Assembly (NCBI GenBank): GCA_047947185.1
Contig: CP170502.1
Coordinates: 4,154,001 to 4,218,000 of the forward strand
DNA from: JANQJA01 sp047947185
GTDB lineage: Bacteria > Pseudomonadota > Gammaproteobacteria > Pseudomonadales > Azotimanducaceae
Direction: 5' to 3'
Length of the DNA stretch: 64,000 nt
Below the pieces are notes generated by a model. That model worked only from the letters and a program-made list of their open reading frames with translations, did not search any database and was not told the DNA's origin. A program made the translations under genes and the position numbers. This document shows, piece after piece, positions 17,011 to 26,896 of the stretch (position 1 is its first letter; each line of letters opens with the position of its first letter).

Positions 17011-17397
17011 TCATGAAAGGGCAGTCTCAAGGTCCGACAGCTTGACGCCAAGGAGGGCTGCAACCTCCGGCAGCGACTTGCAGACATGTACCGAGTCATC
17101 CGCGGGTGTTGCTGACATCGAATACATACGTGCGAGGCCGTAGTGCATGTCTGTGTCCGCCAGGATGACACGTTTCGATGTGGGCGAGAGGACAAGCTCC
17201 TGGCTCGCAAACGCGCGAAGCTGCCTCGCGCTCGCGGTGATGCGCGTTCCCGGTTCGCCAATCACCAGCAGATCGACGCGCGTCGGCACCGCCCTGAGCA
17301 TGTCTTCAAAATGCCGGAGGCCGCGAATGTCGACCTCTCCATTCAGCCTGATAACGGCCAGATTGAGAGCATCAATAACCTGGAAGCTTGTTGACAT
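17011..17397 (-). CDS. STAS/SpoIIAA-like hypothetical protein
   Basis: A 128-aa protein with no signal peptide. The pattern of a short strand (VIRLNGEVDIRGLRHFEDML) followed by an alternating fold (VDLLVIGEPGTRITASARQL, SKRVILADTDMHYGLARMY) resembles SpoIIAA-like (STAS superfamily) proteins found singly in environmental proteobacteria. The function is not known. It is monocistronic and convergent with the sulfatase operon. Confidence 0.55.
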   Translation of the reverse strand: MSTSFQVIDALNLAVIRLNGEVDIRGLRHFEDMLRAVPTRVDLLVIGEPGTRITASARQLRAFASQELVLSPTSKRVILADTDMHYGLARMYSMSATPADDSVHVCKSLPEVAALLGVKLSDLETALS

Positions 17398-17633
17398 CGG
17401 ATTGGCTCACTAAACAGGGATTCGAAATCTCCGTCATTTTACGACGGGAACCGGCTTCTGGTTTGTCAGCCATTCGGCGAGCCCCGGTCGCGCGGTGCAT
17501 GCCGGCCACGACAAACACCCCCGCCCTTGTCACCAACAAACAGGCTTGCGCCAGGTCGCTATAAGCGTTTATGGCCGGGCGTGGTTCTCATGAGAAGACA
17601 TAGCGAGAGCTCAAAAGTGGCGTCGCGTTCGGG

Positions 17634-20390
17634 TCATGCAGGGACCAAGGTACGTGCCAGTTCGTCGCGTACCGCAATTCCCAACTGCTCAATCACATAG
17701 GGTTTTCGTACGTAAATGCCGGCACCGAGCTGCTGGGCTGCCTGCACCCGGTTGTTCTCGGAAAAGCCGCTGGCGATGATTGCCTTCTGTGCCGGGATTA
17801 GATGATTGATGCGCCGATATGTCTCAAGACCATCAATGCCGGGGTCCATTATCATATCGAGCACAACAAGATCGACGACAGTTTCTCTGAGCAATGTAAT
17901 AGCTTCCTCGCCATTGCTCACCGTGATGACGTTGTATCCAAGTCGCTCCAGCATACCGCGCGCAACCGTCAGTTGCAGCGCAACGTCGTCAACGACCAGG
18001 ATCGTTTCCCCGGCTCCCTGGTAATCACTGATAGGGATTGCTGTTCTTGCGGTTACCGTGGCGCCCCTCGACGCAGGTAAGTAAATCGTAAACGTTGTTC
18101 CCTTGTTCAACCTACTGTCTACGTCGATGTAGCCGTTGTGGTCTTTGACGGTCCCCCAGACGACCGCCATGCCGAGGCCTGTCCCGCTTCTCCCCATGAC
18201 CTTTTTGGTAAAGAAGGGTTCAAAAATTTGGTCAAGGTCGTCAGGCTCAATGCCAACACCGCAGTCACATATCCGCAAAACTATGTAGTCGCCTTTGGTT
18301 ACCGATTCGTACCCGCTAATGGTTTGGTCGACGTAGCAATTTTCTGTTGTGATTGTGATGTGCCCACCATCTGGCATAGCCTCGGCCGCGTTGGAGAGCA
18401 GGTTCATCACGAGTTTGGAGAGGTGCACTGATGAGCCCATTAACGTCAGGATGTCACCCGCCAGCGCTGTTTTAATGTGCACGCGCGGATGAAACAGCAT
18501 GAGCCTGTTGTGTTCCGGGCTTCTGAGATATTCGCTGATAACGTCGTTCAGATTAACCGCTTCGGAAACAGTCACGCCGCGCCGCGAAAGTGTTAACAGG
18601 TCCTGCACGATTGCGGCCGCCTTTTCTCCCGCGGTCTTCATGGTTTCGAGGGGCTTGCGCATGGAGCTGTCGGGTGAGAGTTCCAGGAGTAGTAACTCGG
18701 GGTAGCCGACCAGGCCAGCTAGAATGTTGTTGAGATCGTGCGCGACGCCACCTGATAAGGTGCCGATAGCTTCCATCTGCTGGGCCCGTCGCAGCTTGAT
18801 TTCCAGTGCATGCTTTTCCTCTTCGTTTTTGGCGTTTTCAACGATATCCCCGATTCGCCCGGCGATGGCGCGGGTGAGGTTCTGCTCTTCTGTTTTCCAC
18901 TCGTGACGATCACCTGTGCCGTCAATAGTGATCTTGAGTTCACCAATTTTCTGGCCGCGGACCCGGATATCGGTGATGTAACCCTCAAGTGCGTCAACGT
19001 AGTTTTCCGAGCAGTAGGCCTCACCGTTAACATCAACTCTGGCCCCGGCGTTGTGGCATGCTTCCCATGAAGACGAAATGCTGATGACAATATGCTGGAT
19101 TTTCTCCGCGAGGGTCATGCCGGATTGTTCTGCAATGTGAGCAATCGAGTAGAGACAATCGAGTTCCCTGATCCGCTCAACCAGTGCCTGGCTCTGTTCG
19201 CGTAGTTCTGTTTGGGTTTGCTGCAGCTCCGCGACATAAATGGCGAGGCTGCCAGTCATACCATTAAAAGCGTCTCCCAATAGTCCCAGTTCGTCTGTGT
19301 TGTCCAGTTCAACGCGTTGGGTAAAGTTGCCGTTGCTGACTTCATTTGCGGCGATAACCAGTTTTTTTACCGGGTCTGTCACGCTCCTTCTTGTGAGGGC
19401 GCCAACAAACAGGCCGATCACCAGACCGGTAAAGATGAGGGCGATGGTGAGCGCAATAGCATCCTCGTAGGCCTGGTGGACGGCATGTTTTGCCAACGTT
19501 AACTGGGTGCGTGCACCCTGCCGGATATTGTCCTCAAGAAATTCGTGAATGCTGCGACCGGTACTTACAAATTCGGGTGTCAGCTCGGACTCGATCCGGG
19601 TTTCCAGTGCCACAATTTCTTTATGGATGGCAACAACCTCACTGAAGCGCATTTGGTAGTTGTCGATCAGGACGTTGAATTCCTGTCGCTGATTGATCGT
19701 AAGTGGCGCGTGATCCAGTTGCGCCTTGAACCTGGCAACCAGTTCCTTCAGGTTGTCAACGTAGCTGTTCCTGCCACGCAATAAAAAGTCTTTCTCACGT
19801 CGCCTGATCTGCAACATCAGTATCATCAGATCGCTGATGTTGTGCTCTTCTATCTTTGCCTCGACAGCGTGAATGGCCGTCCTAAACTCTCCGATGATTC
19901 CCTCGTCCTCAATCCCCTTGGTGGATCGAAGCAGGGTCTTGTGGTCGGTCAGATTGACCAGATGGCTGGCCATCTCTGAATAGCTGATAAACATGTTCTG
20001 CAGAGTTGTCACTGCCTCGCCCTCTGGGGAGAGGGCGTGGTAGTGCTCCAGAAATTCTGCGAATTGGCGCTGCCCGCGCTCTATCCGTTTAAGGTGACTC
20101 GGTGTTGGGTCATGCAGATAACCAAGGACACCAAGGCCAATTTCTTCCAGGCTGATCTCCATCTCAAAGGCCGTCGCACTGATAGGCTCGGCGACATCCG
20201 TCACTTCACGGATCTTTTTGTCACTTTTGTTGAGGATGAGCGCGGAGTGAAGTCCCAGCAGCAGAAACAGAAAGAGGAGCGTGCCAATACCCAGCCATAG
20301 TTTCTGACTGATGGTCAGGTTTAGTGTATCGCGCGAAATATCCTCCTGGGATAGATCCCATGCCATGCGCTTGTGTGTCGAGTCGCCCAC
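17634..20390 (-). CDS. Hybrid sensor histidine kinase with C-terminal receiver domain
   Basis: A 918-aa membrane kinase. It has an N-terminal membrane helix (LWLGIGTLLFLFLLLGLHSA), about 250 residues of periplasmic helical sensor domain, a second helix near residue 310 (IALIFTGLVIGLFVGAL), HAMP, and a GAF-like region with CHNAG around residue 440. The phosphoacceptor His is in GGVAHDLNNILAGLVG near 547, followed by an HATPase with N, G1 (ICDCGVGIEPDD) and G2 boxes. The receiver has phospho-Asp near 844 (LVVLDMIMDP). The GTG start at 20390 could instead be the ATG at 20366. No partner response regulator is adjacent. Confidence 0.9.
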   Translation of the reverse strand: MGDSTHKRMAWDLSQEDISRDTLNLTISQKLWLGIGTLLFLFLLLGLHSALILNKSDKKIREVTDVAEPISATAFEMEISLEEIGLGVLGYLHDPTPSHLKRIERGQRQFAEFLEHYHALSPEGEAVTTLQNMFISYSEMASHLVNLTDHKTLLRSTKGIEDEGIIGEFRTAIHAVEAKIEEHNISDLMILMLQIRRREKDFLLRGRNSYVDNLKELVARFKAQLDHAPLTINQRQEFNVLIDNYQMRFSEVVAIHKEIVALETRIESELTPEFVSTGRSIHEFLEDNIRQGARTQLTLAKHAVHQAYEDAIALTIALIFTGLVIGLFVGALTRRSVTDPVKKLVIAANEVSNGNFTQRVELDNTDELGLLGDAFNGMTGSLAIYVAELQQTQTELREQSQALVERIRELDCLYSIAHIAEQSGMTLAEKIQHIVISISSSWEACHNAGARVDVNGEAYCSENYVDALEGYITDIRVRGQKIGELKITIDGTGDRHEWKTEEQNLTRAIAGRIGDIVENAKNEEEKHALEIKLRRAQQMEAIGTLSGGVAHDLNNILAGLVGYPELLLLELSPDSSMRKPLETMKTAGEKAAAIVQDLLTLSRRGVTVSEAVNLNDVISEYLRSPEHNRLMLFHPRVHIKTALAGDILTLMGSSVHLSKLVMNLLSNAAEAMPDGGHITITTENCYVDQTISGYESVTKGDYIVLRICDCGVGIEPDDLDQIFEPFFTKKVMGRSGTGLGMAVVWGTVKDHNGYIDVDSRLNKGTTFTIYLPASRGATVTARTAIPISDYQGAGETILVVDDVALQLTVARGMLERLGYNVITVSNGEEAITLLRETVVDLVVLDMIMDPGIDGLETYRRINHLIPAQKAIIASGFSENNRVQAAQQLGAGIYVRKPYVIEQLGIAVRDELARTLVPA

Positions 20391-20600
20391 TGAGCCGCCG
20401 CCATAATTGTCGAGGGTTTTATCGGCCTCAATGGGTGAAAACTTGGCCAGCAGGAACAGAAGGCTGCAAAATTAATCTATTCTTAACATTCCAGTGGAGC
20501 GGTCTGTGGATGAGTGACTTTGGCGCAACCATTGAAGCAGGTTTGCCATGAGGGGGCGGCAACGGATCGAGCAATGTGGCAAGTAGGTTGATGGCGGCGG

Positions 20601-21830
20601 CTATTGTTCGACCTGTTGCCTGTTGGCGTGGAACGCTCGAGCGATATCGACCGCGGCCTGGGTCAGCGGACCGGAATCCCCGATTGAGGCGTTGGTTGTC
20701 ATTGCCACCGCAATGTTCAGGTCCGGTACGATGATGAGTGTTGCCTGCGAACCAACACCCGTACCACCGTGCATGGCCACTGTTGCTGTCGTGGCACTGC
20801 CGGCGGGGAACCCAAGTCGTGCAATGCGCCACCCCAGACCGTAGTTCTGGGGGTTGCCCTCGCCGCTGGCAAGTTTTCGGGGGGTTAACATCAGAGTGCG
20901 GAGCGAATCGTCAATCAAGCGGCCCGACATCAGCGCATCGCCAAACAGGACCAGGTCCTCGGGAGTTGACAGCATACCGCCGCCGGCCCACTTGTAACTG
21001 TTGTTTGTTGGTGGCGCGCGCATAAGTTCGAAGCCGTTGCCCAGGACAATGTATTCTGTTGCCCGGTCCGGCAGCGGTGAACTGGCCCGGTCCAGTTCCG
21101 TATGCCACATGTTTGCAGGTTCGAACACGCGCTCCTGCATGAGGGTCGCAAAGGTCTGCCGCGCTGCTGATTCCATCGCGGCGCTCGCCAGCGTGTAGCC
21201 GTAAGTGGAATATCCGAAGGACGTATCCGGCTCGAACTGCAGCTGGTCCTGAGCGAAGAGCGCAACAGCTGTCTCGGTGCCGGGAAATTCAATATTCATA
21301 GCACTTTCGGAAGGTAGCCAGGGGGCTGTCGGGTTCCAGCGTAAACGATAGTGGCGGATTCCGGCCTGGTGCGACAACAACTGGCGTAGCGAAATGGTGG
21401 CGTGTTCCGTTGGCCAGTAGGGAACGTACTCGGCAATGGGGGCGTCAAGGTTCAGTGATCCGTCAGCAACCAGAGAAAGTGCAGCAGTGGCGGAAAGAGG
21501 TTTGGCGGTGCTGCCAATGGGAAAGCGGGTCTCTGTTGAAACGGGCAGCCTCGCTTCGATGTCGCGCCAGCCACTGGCCTCGGACCACGCGAGTTCACCA
21601 TCAATCGCGACGGCCACAGAGATGGCCGGTGTCGCATTGAGGCTGACAAGGCTCTTCACAACCTCGCGTGAAATCTCGATCGCTTCAGCAAAAGTTGCTT
21701 TTGCTGCACTGACGTCGCGCTGCCCGTGAGCGGCCGCACTATCCAGGGTTATGCTGTTCAACCACAGCCAGATGACAGCAGCCACAGCCAGGGCCGCAAC
21801 ACCAGCAAAAAATCTCACAAGCAACTTCAT
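20601..21830 (-). CDS. Serine hydrolase, class C beta-lactamase family, exported
   Basis: A 409-aa protein from ATG 21830, chosen because AGGGGG lies just upstream; the frame extends to 21857. The signal peptide or anchor is LLVRFFAGVAALAVAAVIWLW. The catalytic Ser-x-x-Lys is GSTAKP near residue 95. The second motif is FGYSTYGYTL (Tyr-x-Thr), and HGGTGVG replaces the KTG box. It resembles EstB- or LACTB-like esterases and peptidases more than true resistance beta-lactamases. It is monocistronic. Confidence 0.87.
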   Translation of the reverse strand: MKLLVRFFAGVAALAVAAVIWLWLNSITLDSAAAHGQRDVSAAKATFAEAIEISREVVKSLVSLNATPAISVAVAIDGELAWSEASGWRDIEARLPVSTETRFPIGSTAKPLSATAALSLVADGSLNLDAPIAEYVPYWPTEHATISLRQLLSHQAGIRHYRLRWNPTAPWLPSESAMNIEFPGTETAVALFAQDQLQFEPDTSFGYSTYGYTLASAAMESAARQTFATLMQERVFEPANMWHTELDRASSPLPDRATEYIVLGNGFELMRAPPTNNSYKWAGGGMLSTPEDLVLFGDALMSGRLIDDSLRTLMLTPRKLASGEGNPQNYGLGWRIARLGFPAGSATTATVAMHGGTGVGSQATLIIVPDLNIAVAMTTNASIGDSGPLTQAAVDIARAFHANRQQVEQ

Positions 21831-22302
21831 CGTGTTGCCCCCTGGCAACAGAAACATATCTAGGATGTCGATAGTGACGGAATGGTTTGACCTTAACAGG
21901 CTGATTTTTGCCGTGACTTACCCGTGCAGCCTTCTACTCCCGACAATGTTCACCCGTGACATACCACACTACCTACCACACTACCTACCACACTACCTAC
22001 CACACTACCTACGTTAATCATGGTCTGGCGCTCGATGAATCGAGGCCCTGTTCAAGCGCTCGCCGAATGTCTTCTGGCACTGGATGATCGAGGTGGGGTG
22101 CCGCCTATACGCGCGCCAGCGATGAAAGTTGGGGAGGTGTTGTGTTCACCTCGAACTTTCCGCGGACCACTCCAGCGTCCGCCAGGCATGATCGATGCCG
22201 CGAAGCGGTGTGGCGCATTGCCTGACTGACCATTCGGCCGAAATTTGTCCCACATCTGAAGCTTCTGTTGTATATTCGGCGGGGATTCTTTGGGAGCAAA
22301 CA
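21831..22302. other. Intergenic region with a 12-bp tandem repeat
   Basis: About 470 bp without a supported gene. It holds four copies of a 12-bp unit (ACCACACTACCT) at 21963-22010. A possible sigma-70 promoter for the CAP-domain gene lies near its right end (TTGTCC at 22245, TGTATA at 22269, 18-bp spacer). Nothing else convincing was found. Confidence 0.6.
21963..22010. repeat. 12-bp tandem repeat, 4 copies
   Basis: ACCACACTACCT repeated four times without mismatch in intergenic sequence. It is too short and unspaced for CRISPR. It is probably a slippage-prone minisatellite. Confidence 0.9.
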
Positions 22303-22941
22303 ATGAAAACCACGTCGACAACCGCTGTCATAACCCTATTCCTTGCTATCGCCGTTTTCTCGCCCGTGGCGGTCGCAACTACCCTTTCCGCGGATGAGCA
22401 GCAATTCGCTGACCTGATCAATGATTACCGCGCTGCAAACGCGCTGAGCGCTATCGACGTGACGGTGACGCTGACTGATGTCGCGCAAGCCCATGTGCTG
22501 GACCTGTCCACCTACACGCCCTACGGCGGTAACTGCAACGCGCACAGTTGGTCGAACAATGGTTCCTGGACAGGTGGCTGCTACACCCCGGACCACGCCA
22601 ACGCGTCGCTCATGTGGTCGAAGCCATCCGAGTTCTCGGGTGGCGCCTATTCGGGCAACGGCTATGAACTCATCGCCATAGGATTCCCGAGCGCAGCGGA
22701 CGCGCTCAACGGCTTCAAGAATTCGTTCAACCATAACAACGTACTTCTAAACCTCGACATCTGGTCAAACCTGCAATGGTCCGCGATGGGCGTTGGTATC
22801 CACCAGAATTACTACAGCATCTGGTTAGGCACACAAGTCGACCCGCAGGGACTGGTCGGCGCATCGTCTGTACCTGGCCCCGTTTCCCTGTGGCTCTTCG
22901 GCGCGGGCTTGTTGGGTTTGGCAGTTCGTCGGAACGGTTAA
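22303..22941 (+). CDS. CAP (SCP/PR1-like) domain protein with PEP-CTERM tail
   Basis: A 212-aa secreted protein from ATG 22303 (GGGAG upstream). The signal peptide ends at AVAT. The CAP core is seen in FADLINDYRAANALSAI, LTDVAQAHVLDLS, CNAHSWSNNG, NGYELIAIGFPSA and WSAMGVGIHQ. The C-terminus is a sorting signal: VPGPVSLWLFGAGLLGLAVR, i.e. a VPxP motif, a hydrophobic helix and basic end, as in PEP-CTERM proteins processed by exosortase. No exosortase is in the window. It is probably attached to or secreted through the cell surface; the CAP domain may bind or cleave an unknown partner. Confidence 0.85.
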   Translation: MKTTSTTAVITLFLAIAVFSPVAVATTLSADEQQFADLINDYRAANALSAIDVTVTLTDVAQAHVLDLSTYTPYGGNCNAHSWSNNGSWTGGCYTPDHANASLMWSKPSEFSGGAYSGNGYELIAIGFPSAADALNGFKNSFNHNNVLLNLDIWSNLQWSAMGVGIHQNYYSIWLGTQVDPQGLVGASSVPGPVSLWLFGAGLLGLAVRRNG

Positions 22942-23178
22942 CGCCGCGCCTTCAGAAGCCGCGTCATCCGGCGCTCAACGCCAGTATCTGCCTTTGGTGG
23001 GGGCCGTATTGCCCGGTCGCGGTGCAATCTGCCTCAGGCAAGCAAGTTCACTGGGGCTAAAGGTGCTGCGTTCGCCCCAACCAACTACCAGGTTCAAGTT
23101 GTCAAATGTCTATCGAAGCCAGGACAAGTTTGCGAGAGATGCCTGGTTCAGGAACACACTGACCTTGATCACATATCC

Positions 23179-24363
23179 CTAGTCCGGCAAACCCAGCACT
23201 CGCTTGGCAATAATGTTCCGTTGAATCTCATTGCTACCGCTATAGATCGAGGCCGCGCGGGATGAGAGCAAGGTTCGCAACTGCTCGAGTTCCTGCTGGT
23301 TAAAACTTTCCCCTTCCCAGCCAAAGCCCTGGCTACCTCGCAACGACGTTGCAAGGTCGTAGTAAATCTTCTCGAGATCGGTACTCATCACTTTGAAAAT
23401 TGATGTTGCGGGCCCCGGTGTTGCCCCGTCGGCTGACTCTTCAACAACCCTGCGTTGGGTCAACTTCAAGGCCCGTGAGTCCATGTCGTAGTGGGCAACC
23501 CGGTCGCGCATCGACGGGTTCGCGATCTTGCCGCCTGACTCGCCGATGTACTCCTTTGCAATTGCGGAGAGTCCTGCAAGTGACCGACCGCCGGTACTCC
23601 CGGCGAGCAGGGATTCCATCCCGGATCTTTCATGTTGTAACAGGCGTTTGCCAACGGTCCAGCCCTTGTTGAGCTCGCCGACCAAATCCTCTCTGGCCGC
23701 CAGCGCGTTATCAAAAAAAGTCTCATTAAAGGGGGAGTTGCCACTGATCAACTTGATCGGTTTGACAGTGACGCCTGGCTGATCCATTGGGAGCAACATA
23801 AAGCTGATGCCTTCATGTTTCGGTGCGTCGGGATCGGTGCGTACCAGGATAAACATCCAGTCCGCGTTGTGTGCGCCGGAGGTCCAGATCTTTGAACCGT
23901 TGATAACGTAGTGATCACCCTCGAGCACCGCCCGCGTTTTGAGACTGGCGAGGTCCGAGCCGGCACCGGGCTCACTGTAACCCTGGCACCACTCCACTTC
24001 CGCGCGGGCAATGCGGGGCAAGTGGCGTCGCTTTTGCTCCTCAGTTCCGTACTCAAGCAGTGTGGGGCCAATCATGGACGTGCCAAAACTTGAAAGTGCG
24101 GGCCTCGCTTTGATCGCACGCATCTCTTCCAGCAGCACGATGTATTCAGCTTTGGACAGTCCTCCGCCGCCGTATGCTTTGGGCCAGGTGGGGACAGTCC
24201 AGCCGCGTTCTGCCATGCGCGCAAGCCAAAGACGCGTGTCCGGATCCTCTATCTTTATTTTTGTACTGCCATTTGAAACTTCACCGGGGCCGCGAGCACC
24301 GGGTGGGCAATTTTCCGCAAGCCATGCCCGTGTTTCTTTCCGAAATGATTCAAGATCATTCAT
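23179..24363 (-). CDS. Acyl-CoA dehydrogenase
   Basis: A 394-aa FAD-dependent acyl-CoA dehydrogenase. Typical segments are WCQGYSEPGAGSDLASLKTR near residue 134, NGSKIWTSGAHNADWMFILVRTD near 160, and the C-terminal SIYSGSNEIQRNIIAKRVLG. The Glu catalytic base cannot be placed with certainty. The layout matches the FadE-like group used for branched, cyclic or steroid side-chain CoA esters. It is monocistronic and points away from the decayed FAD oxidoreductase. Confidence 0.92.
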   Translation of the reverse strand: MNDLESFRKETRAWLAENCPPGARGPGEVSNGSTKIKIEDPDTRLWLARMAERGWTVPTWPKAYGGGGLSKAEYIVLLEEMRAIKARPALSSFGTSMIGPTLLEYGTEEQKRRHLPRIARAEVEWCQGYSEPGAGSDLASLKTRAVLEGDHYVINGSKIWTSGAHNADWMFILVRTDPDAPKHEGISFMLLPMDQPGVTVKPIKLISGNSPFNETFFDNALAAREDLVGELNKGWTVGKRLLQHERSGMESLLAGSTGGRSLAGLSAIAKEYIGESGGKIANPSMRDRVAHYDMDSRALKLTQRRVVEESADGATPGPATSIFKVMSTDLEKIYYDLATSLRGSQGFGWEGESFNQQELEQLRTLLSSRAASIYSGSNEIQRNIIAKRVLGLPD

Positions 24364-24379
24364 CCTGCTTCCCTCTTTG

Positions 24380-24836
24380 ACGGTTGCACTGTGGCGTTCT
24401 CGTTTCCAAAGCTAGCAGAATGTCCGCATTCCGCAAAGCACCGGCTGAATCAAACTGCTGGACTGTCTGCAAGCCCTTGAAAACCATGTTGACCCGCGTC
24501 GGGTTGAACCAGGGCGACTGGGGCCGCTCTCTCCCAGCTTCGAGCAGCAATTGCGTGTCAAAGTATCAGAGATAATTGGCAAAGATTGGGAGGAAGAGGC
24601 CGTCCCGCCTCCGGCAAGACAGCAATGATTGGCCGATGAACGGCTTAGCGGCGCCCTCGGCATGTGGTATTTCCGACCTGTACTTCGAGAGACACGACGT
24701 CCATGGACCCGGCAAGTTCTGCGGCAACAGATGCGCGGGCAACTCCACCTCCAATTACGACAACATCCGCGTTCTTCGTCATCATTCGCCAAATTTGCTG
24801 AATTTGAGGCATCATAAGGTTCACTGCGCCCACTGT
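24380..24836 (-). pseudogene. Decayed FAD-dependent oxidoreductase (DAO family) fragment
   Basis: On the minus strand the N-terminus of a D-amino-acid-oxidase-type flavoprotein is recognisable (NADVVVIGGGVARASVAAEL, then MDVVSLE and VGNTTCRGR). The frame then shifts to another in which GAAKPFIGQSL continues the usual GRSAA helix, and shifts again downstream. The dinucleotide motif has Arg in place of a Gly (GGVARAS for GGIAGAS). Only about 150 codons remain of an expected 370 or more, so it is a non-functional remnant. Confidence 0.6.
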
Positions 24837-24849
24837 GTAAGGAGATGCC

Positions 24850-26229
24850 ATGTCGTTCCTCGAGAGCTTGCCCGGTCAATTCAAACGGAAGGTGAAGAAG
24901 TACAAGGTTCCGGGAGCGAGCCTTGCCATTCTCCGAGGCGACAGGGTCGTCGCAACTGCCACTGCCGGTGTAACCAGTCTCGATACGCGGATATCCGTTA
25001 CCGACCAGACTTTGTTCCAGATTGGATCTATCACCAAGACCATGACCACCACACTTGCGATGCAACTGGTGGATGAAGGCAAGCTCGATCTGGACGAGCC
25101 CGTGATTTCCTACTTGCCGGGGTTTCGCGTGGCGGATGCCAATGTCTCAAGAACAGTGACGCCGCGACAGTTCCTTTCACACCAGAGCGGTATTGACGGT
25201 GACTTTTTTGTGGAGGCCGGTCGCGGCGATGAGGCTTCGCAGAGGCTACTCGACATGGCAAGCATGATGCCGAACCTCTATGCACCAGGAGAGATGCTGT
25301 CCTACTGCAACCTTGGTTTTGTTGTCGTCGGCCGGATCATCGAGCAGTTGACCGGTATGCCCTGGGATGACGTGATGCGCGAACGCATCTTTGAACCGCT
25401 CGGTATGGAACAAGCCTTCACGCGTCCGGAAGACGGCATTCGATTCAGCTGTGCGATCGGGCATGTGCCAAGCCGAAGCAAGAAGGATGTCTGGTATCCA
25501 TCGAAAGTGCCGTACCTCTCGCAGGGACAGAAGGCAGCGGGTGCAACGCCGACCATGACACCAACAGACTTGTTGAAGTTCGTGCAGATGCACCTGAACG
25601 GGGGCAAGAACGCAAAAGGCGAGAAAGTGCTCAGTGCAAAGAGCGTCAACGCCATGCAAAGAAGGCAGATTCGCTCGAGCACACGTTCGGGCCTCGCCGG
25701 TTGGGGCATCGGCTGGATGCTTTTTGATTTTGATGGCGAGCGCGTGATCGGTCACGACGGCGGCACGATTGGCCAGGCAGCATTTTTACGAATTCACCCG
25801 AAGAAAAAGTTTGCGGTTGCCATGCTCACCAACGGTGGCGATGCGGGAGGCCTGTATACCGATGTATACAACTCGATTTTTGAGCACATGGCGAAGGTGT
25901 CGGTGCCCGGCTTCATCAAGCCTGACCGGTCCCTCAAACCGAAGCTTGAACCCTACACTGGCGTATTCGAGAACCTGAACGGCCAGTTCGAGATTTCGAT
26001 CGCTGGCAATGGCAAGAACGAGCACCTTGAGATTGAGTGGAAACCGAATGGTGGCGGCTTTAGCGGTGTCCCGGCGGGCACCAAGCTGGTGTTCGCGGAC
26101 AAGGATGTCGCGCTACTGGACACGGCTAACGAGCTCGATAATCGAACCACGTATTTCTTCTCACGATTCGAGAACGGCAAGGCAGGTTATATGGCGACCG
26201 GATCGCGCCAGTATCGGCGCGTCCGGTAG
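24850..26229 (+). CDS. Serine hydrolase, beta-lactamase family, with C-terminal lipocalin-like domain
   Basis: A 459-aa protein without a signal peptide. The catalytic Ser-x-x-Lys is GSITKT near residue 59, the Tyr motif is LSYCNLGF near 155, and the third box is HDGGTIGQ near 303. After residue 355 a beta-rich domain follows (LEPYTGVFENLNGQFEISI), as in many EstB-like peptidase or esterase relatives. The substrate is unknown; cytoplasmic members of this family often hydrolyse esters or small peptides. AAGGAGATGCC precedes the ATG. It is monocistronic. Confidence 0.88.
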   Translation: MSFLESLPGQFKRKVKKYKVPGASLAILRGDRVVATATAGVTSLDTRISVTDQTLFQIGSITKTMTTTLAMQLVDEGKLDLDEPVISYLPGFRVADANVSRTVTPRQFLSHQSGIDGDFFVEAGRGDEASQRLLDMASMMPNLYAPGEMLSYCNLGFVVVGRIIEQLTGMPWDDVMRERIFEPLGMEQAFTRPEDGIRFSCAIGHVPSRSKKDVWYPSKVPYLSQGQKAAGATPTMTPTDLLKFVQMHLNGGKNAKGEKVLSAKSVNAMQRRQIRSSTRSGLAGWGIGWMLFDFDGERVIGHDGGTIGQAAFLRIHPKKKFAVAMLTNGGDAGGLYTDVYNSIFEHMAKVSVPGFIKPDRSLKPKLEPYTGVFENLNGQFEISIAGNGKNEHLEIEWKPNGGGFSGVPAGTKLVFADKDVALLDTANELDNRTTYFFSRFENGKAGYMATGSRQYRRVR

Positions 26230-26302
26230 CGAGGTCCCGGTTCAGGCCTGATTCTTCGTCGATATTTCACCGTCCTTGGAAAAAGCCGTGCCAGCCAACA
26301 GG

Positions 26303-26893
26303 TCAAAGATTGTTACCGCCATTGGTTTGAGTGACCCGGCTTGCGGTCACGATGTAACGTAAGGGTCCCCCGACCGCGAGGGCGTCGAAAGGATAGCAGG
26401 TGATCAGCTGCAACTCGTCACGGGTATGCGCAAAAGCCCAGACCGGATGTTGCCGGCTGTCGACCACGTCGAGTGATTCCACAATGTACGGAACCCACTC
26501 ACCTGACCGCGTCTGGACCAAAATTGTTTCGCCGGCATTTATATCTTTCAACAACCGAAAGTGTGTGTCGCGATGACCAGCAATCAGCGAACTTCCGGCT
26601 TCACCCGGAAACGCTGTGCCATCAATATGAGATGGACCAAACGGAAGGGAGCCACCATTCGCACCGGCAAGTACAATCACCGACTTTCCGCTTTGTTCAA
26701 ATCTCAGTTTTGCCACCGGCCAGGTGTCGGCCCAATGCCACGGCGCCTCGTCTGCCCCCGACTCAAGGGATCTTTCCCAGGCCCGCTCAATCAACAGTTG
26801 GGCTAACACGGCTTTGGCCTGGATACGTATTGACTCACCGAGCGATACCATGCCGAACACGATGAGCGGTACAGTTATGATTGATATTCTCAC
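26303..26893 (-). CDS. Class GN sortase
   Basis: A 196-aa transpeptidase of the Gram-negative sortase type, starting at GTG three bases after the stop of its target gene. The N-terminal membrane segment is ISIITVPLIVFGMVSLG. The catalytic triad is visible as His in LIAGHRDTHF, Cys in LQLITCYPFDA and Arg in GGPLRYIV. It should cleave the PQTG-type signal of the protein encoded immediately upstream. The pair is the known marine proteobacterial sortase module. Confidence 0.92.
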   Translation of the reverse strand: MRISIITVPLIVFGMVSLGESIRIQAKAVLAQLLIERAWERSLESGADEAPWHWADTWPVAKLRFEQSGKSVIVLAGANGGSLPFGPSHIDGTAFPGEAGSSLIAGHRDTHFRLLKDINAGETILVQTRSGEWVPYIVESLDVVDSRQHPVWAFAHTRDELQLITCYPFDALAVGGPLRYIVTASRVTQTNGGNNL

Positions 26894-26896
26894 CGG

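Noticed and set aside
21963..22010. Possible CRISPR-like array
   Set aside because: The 12-bp units are contiguous, with no spacers and no cas genes.
20601..26229. Antibiotic-resistance beta-lactamases
   Set aside because: The two serine hydrolases share the fold, but the third box is HGG-type and lengths match EstB-like esterases, so a resistance role is not supported.
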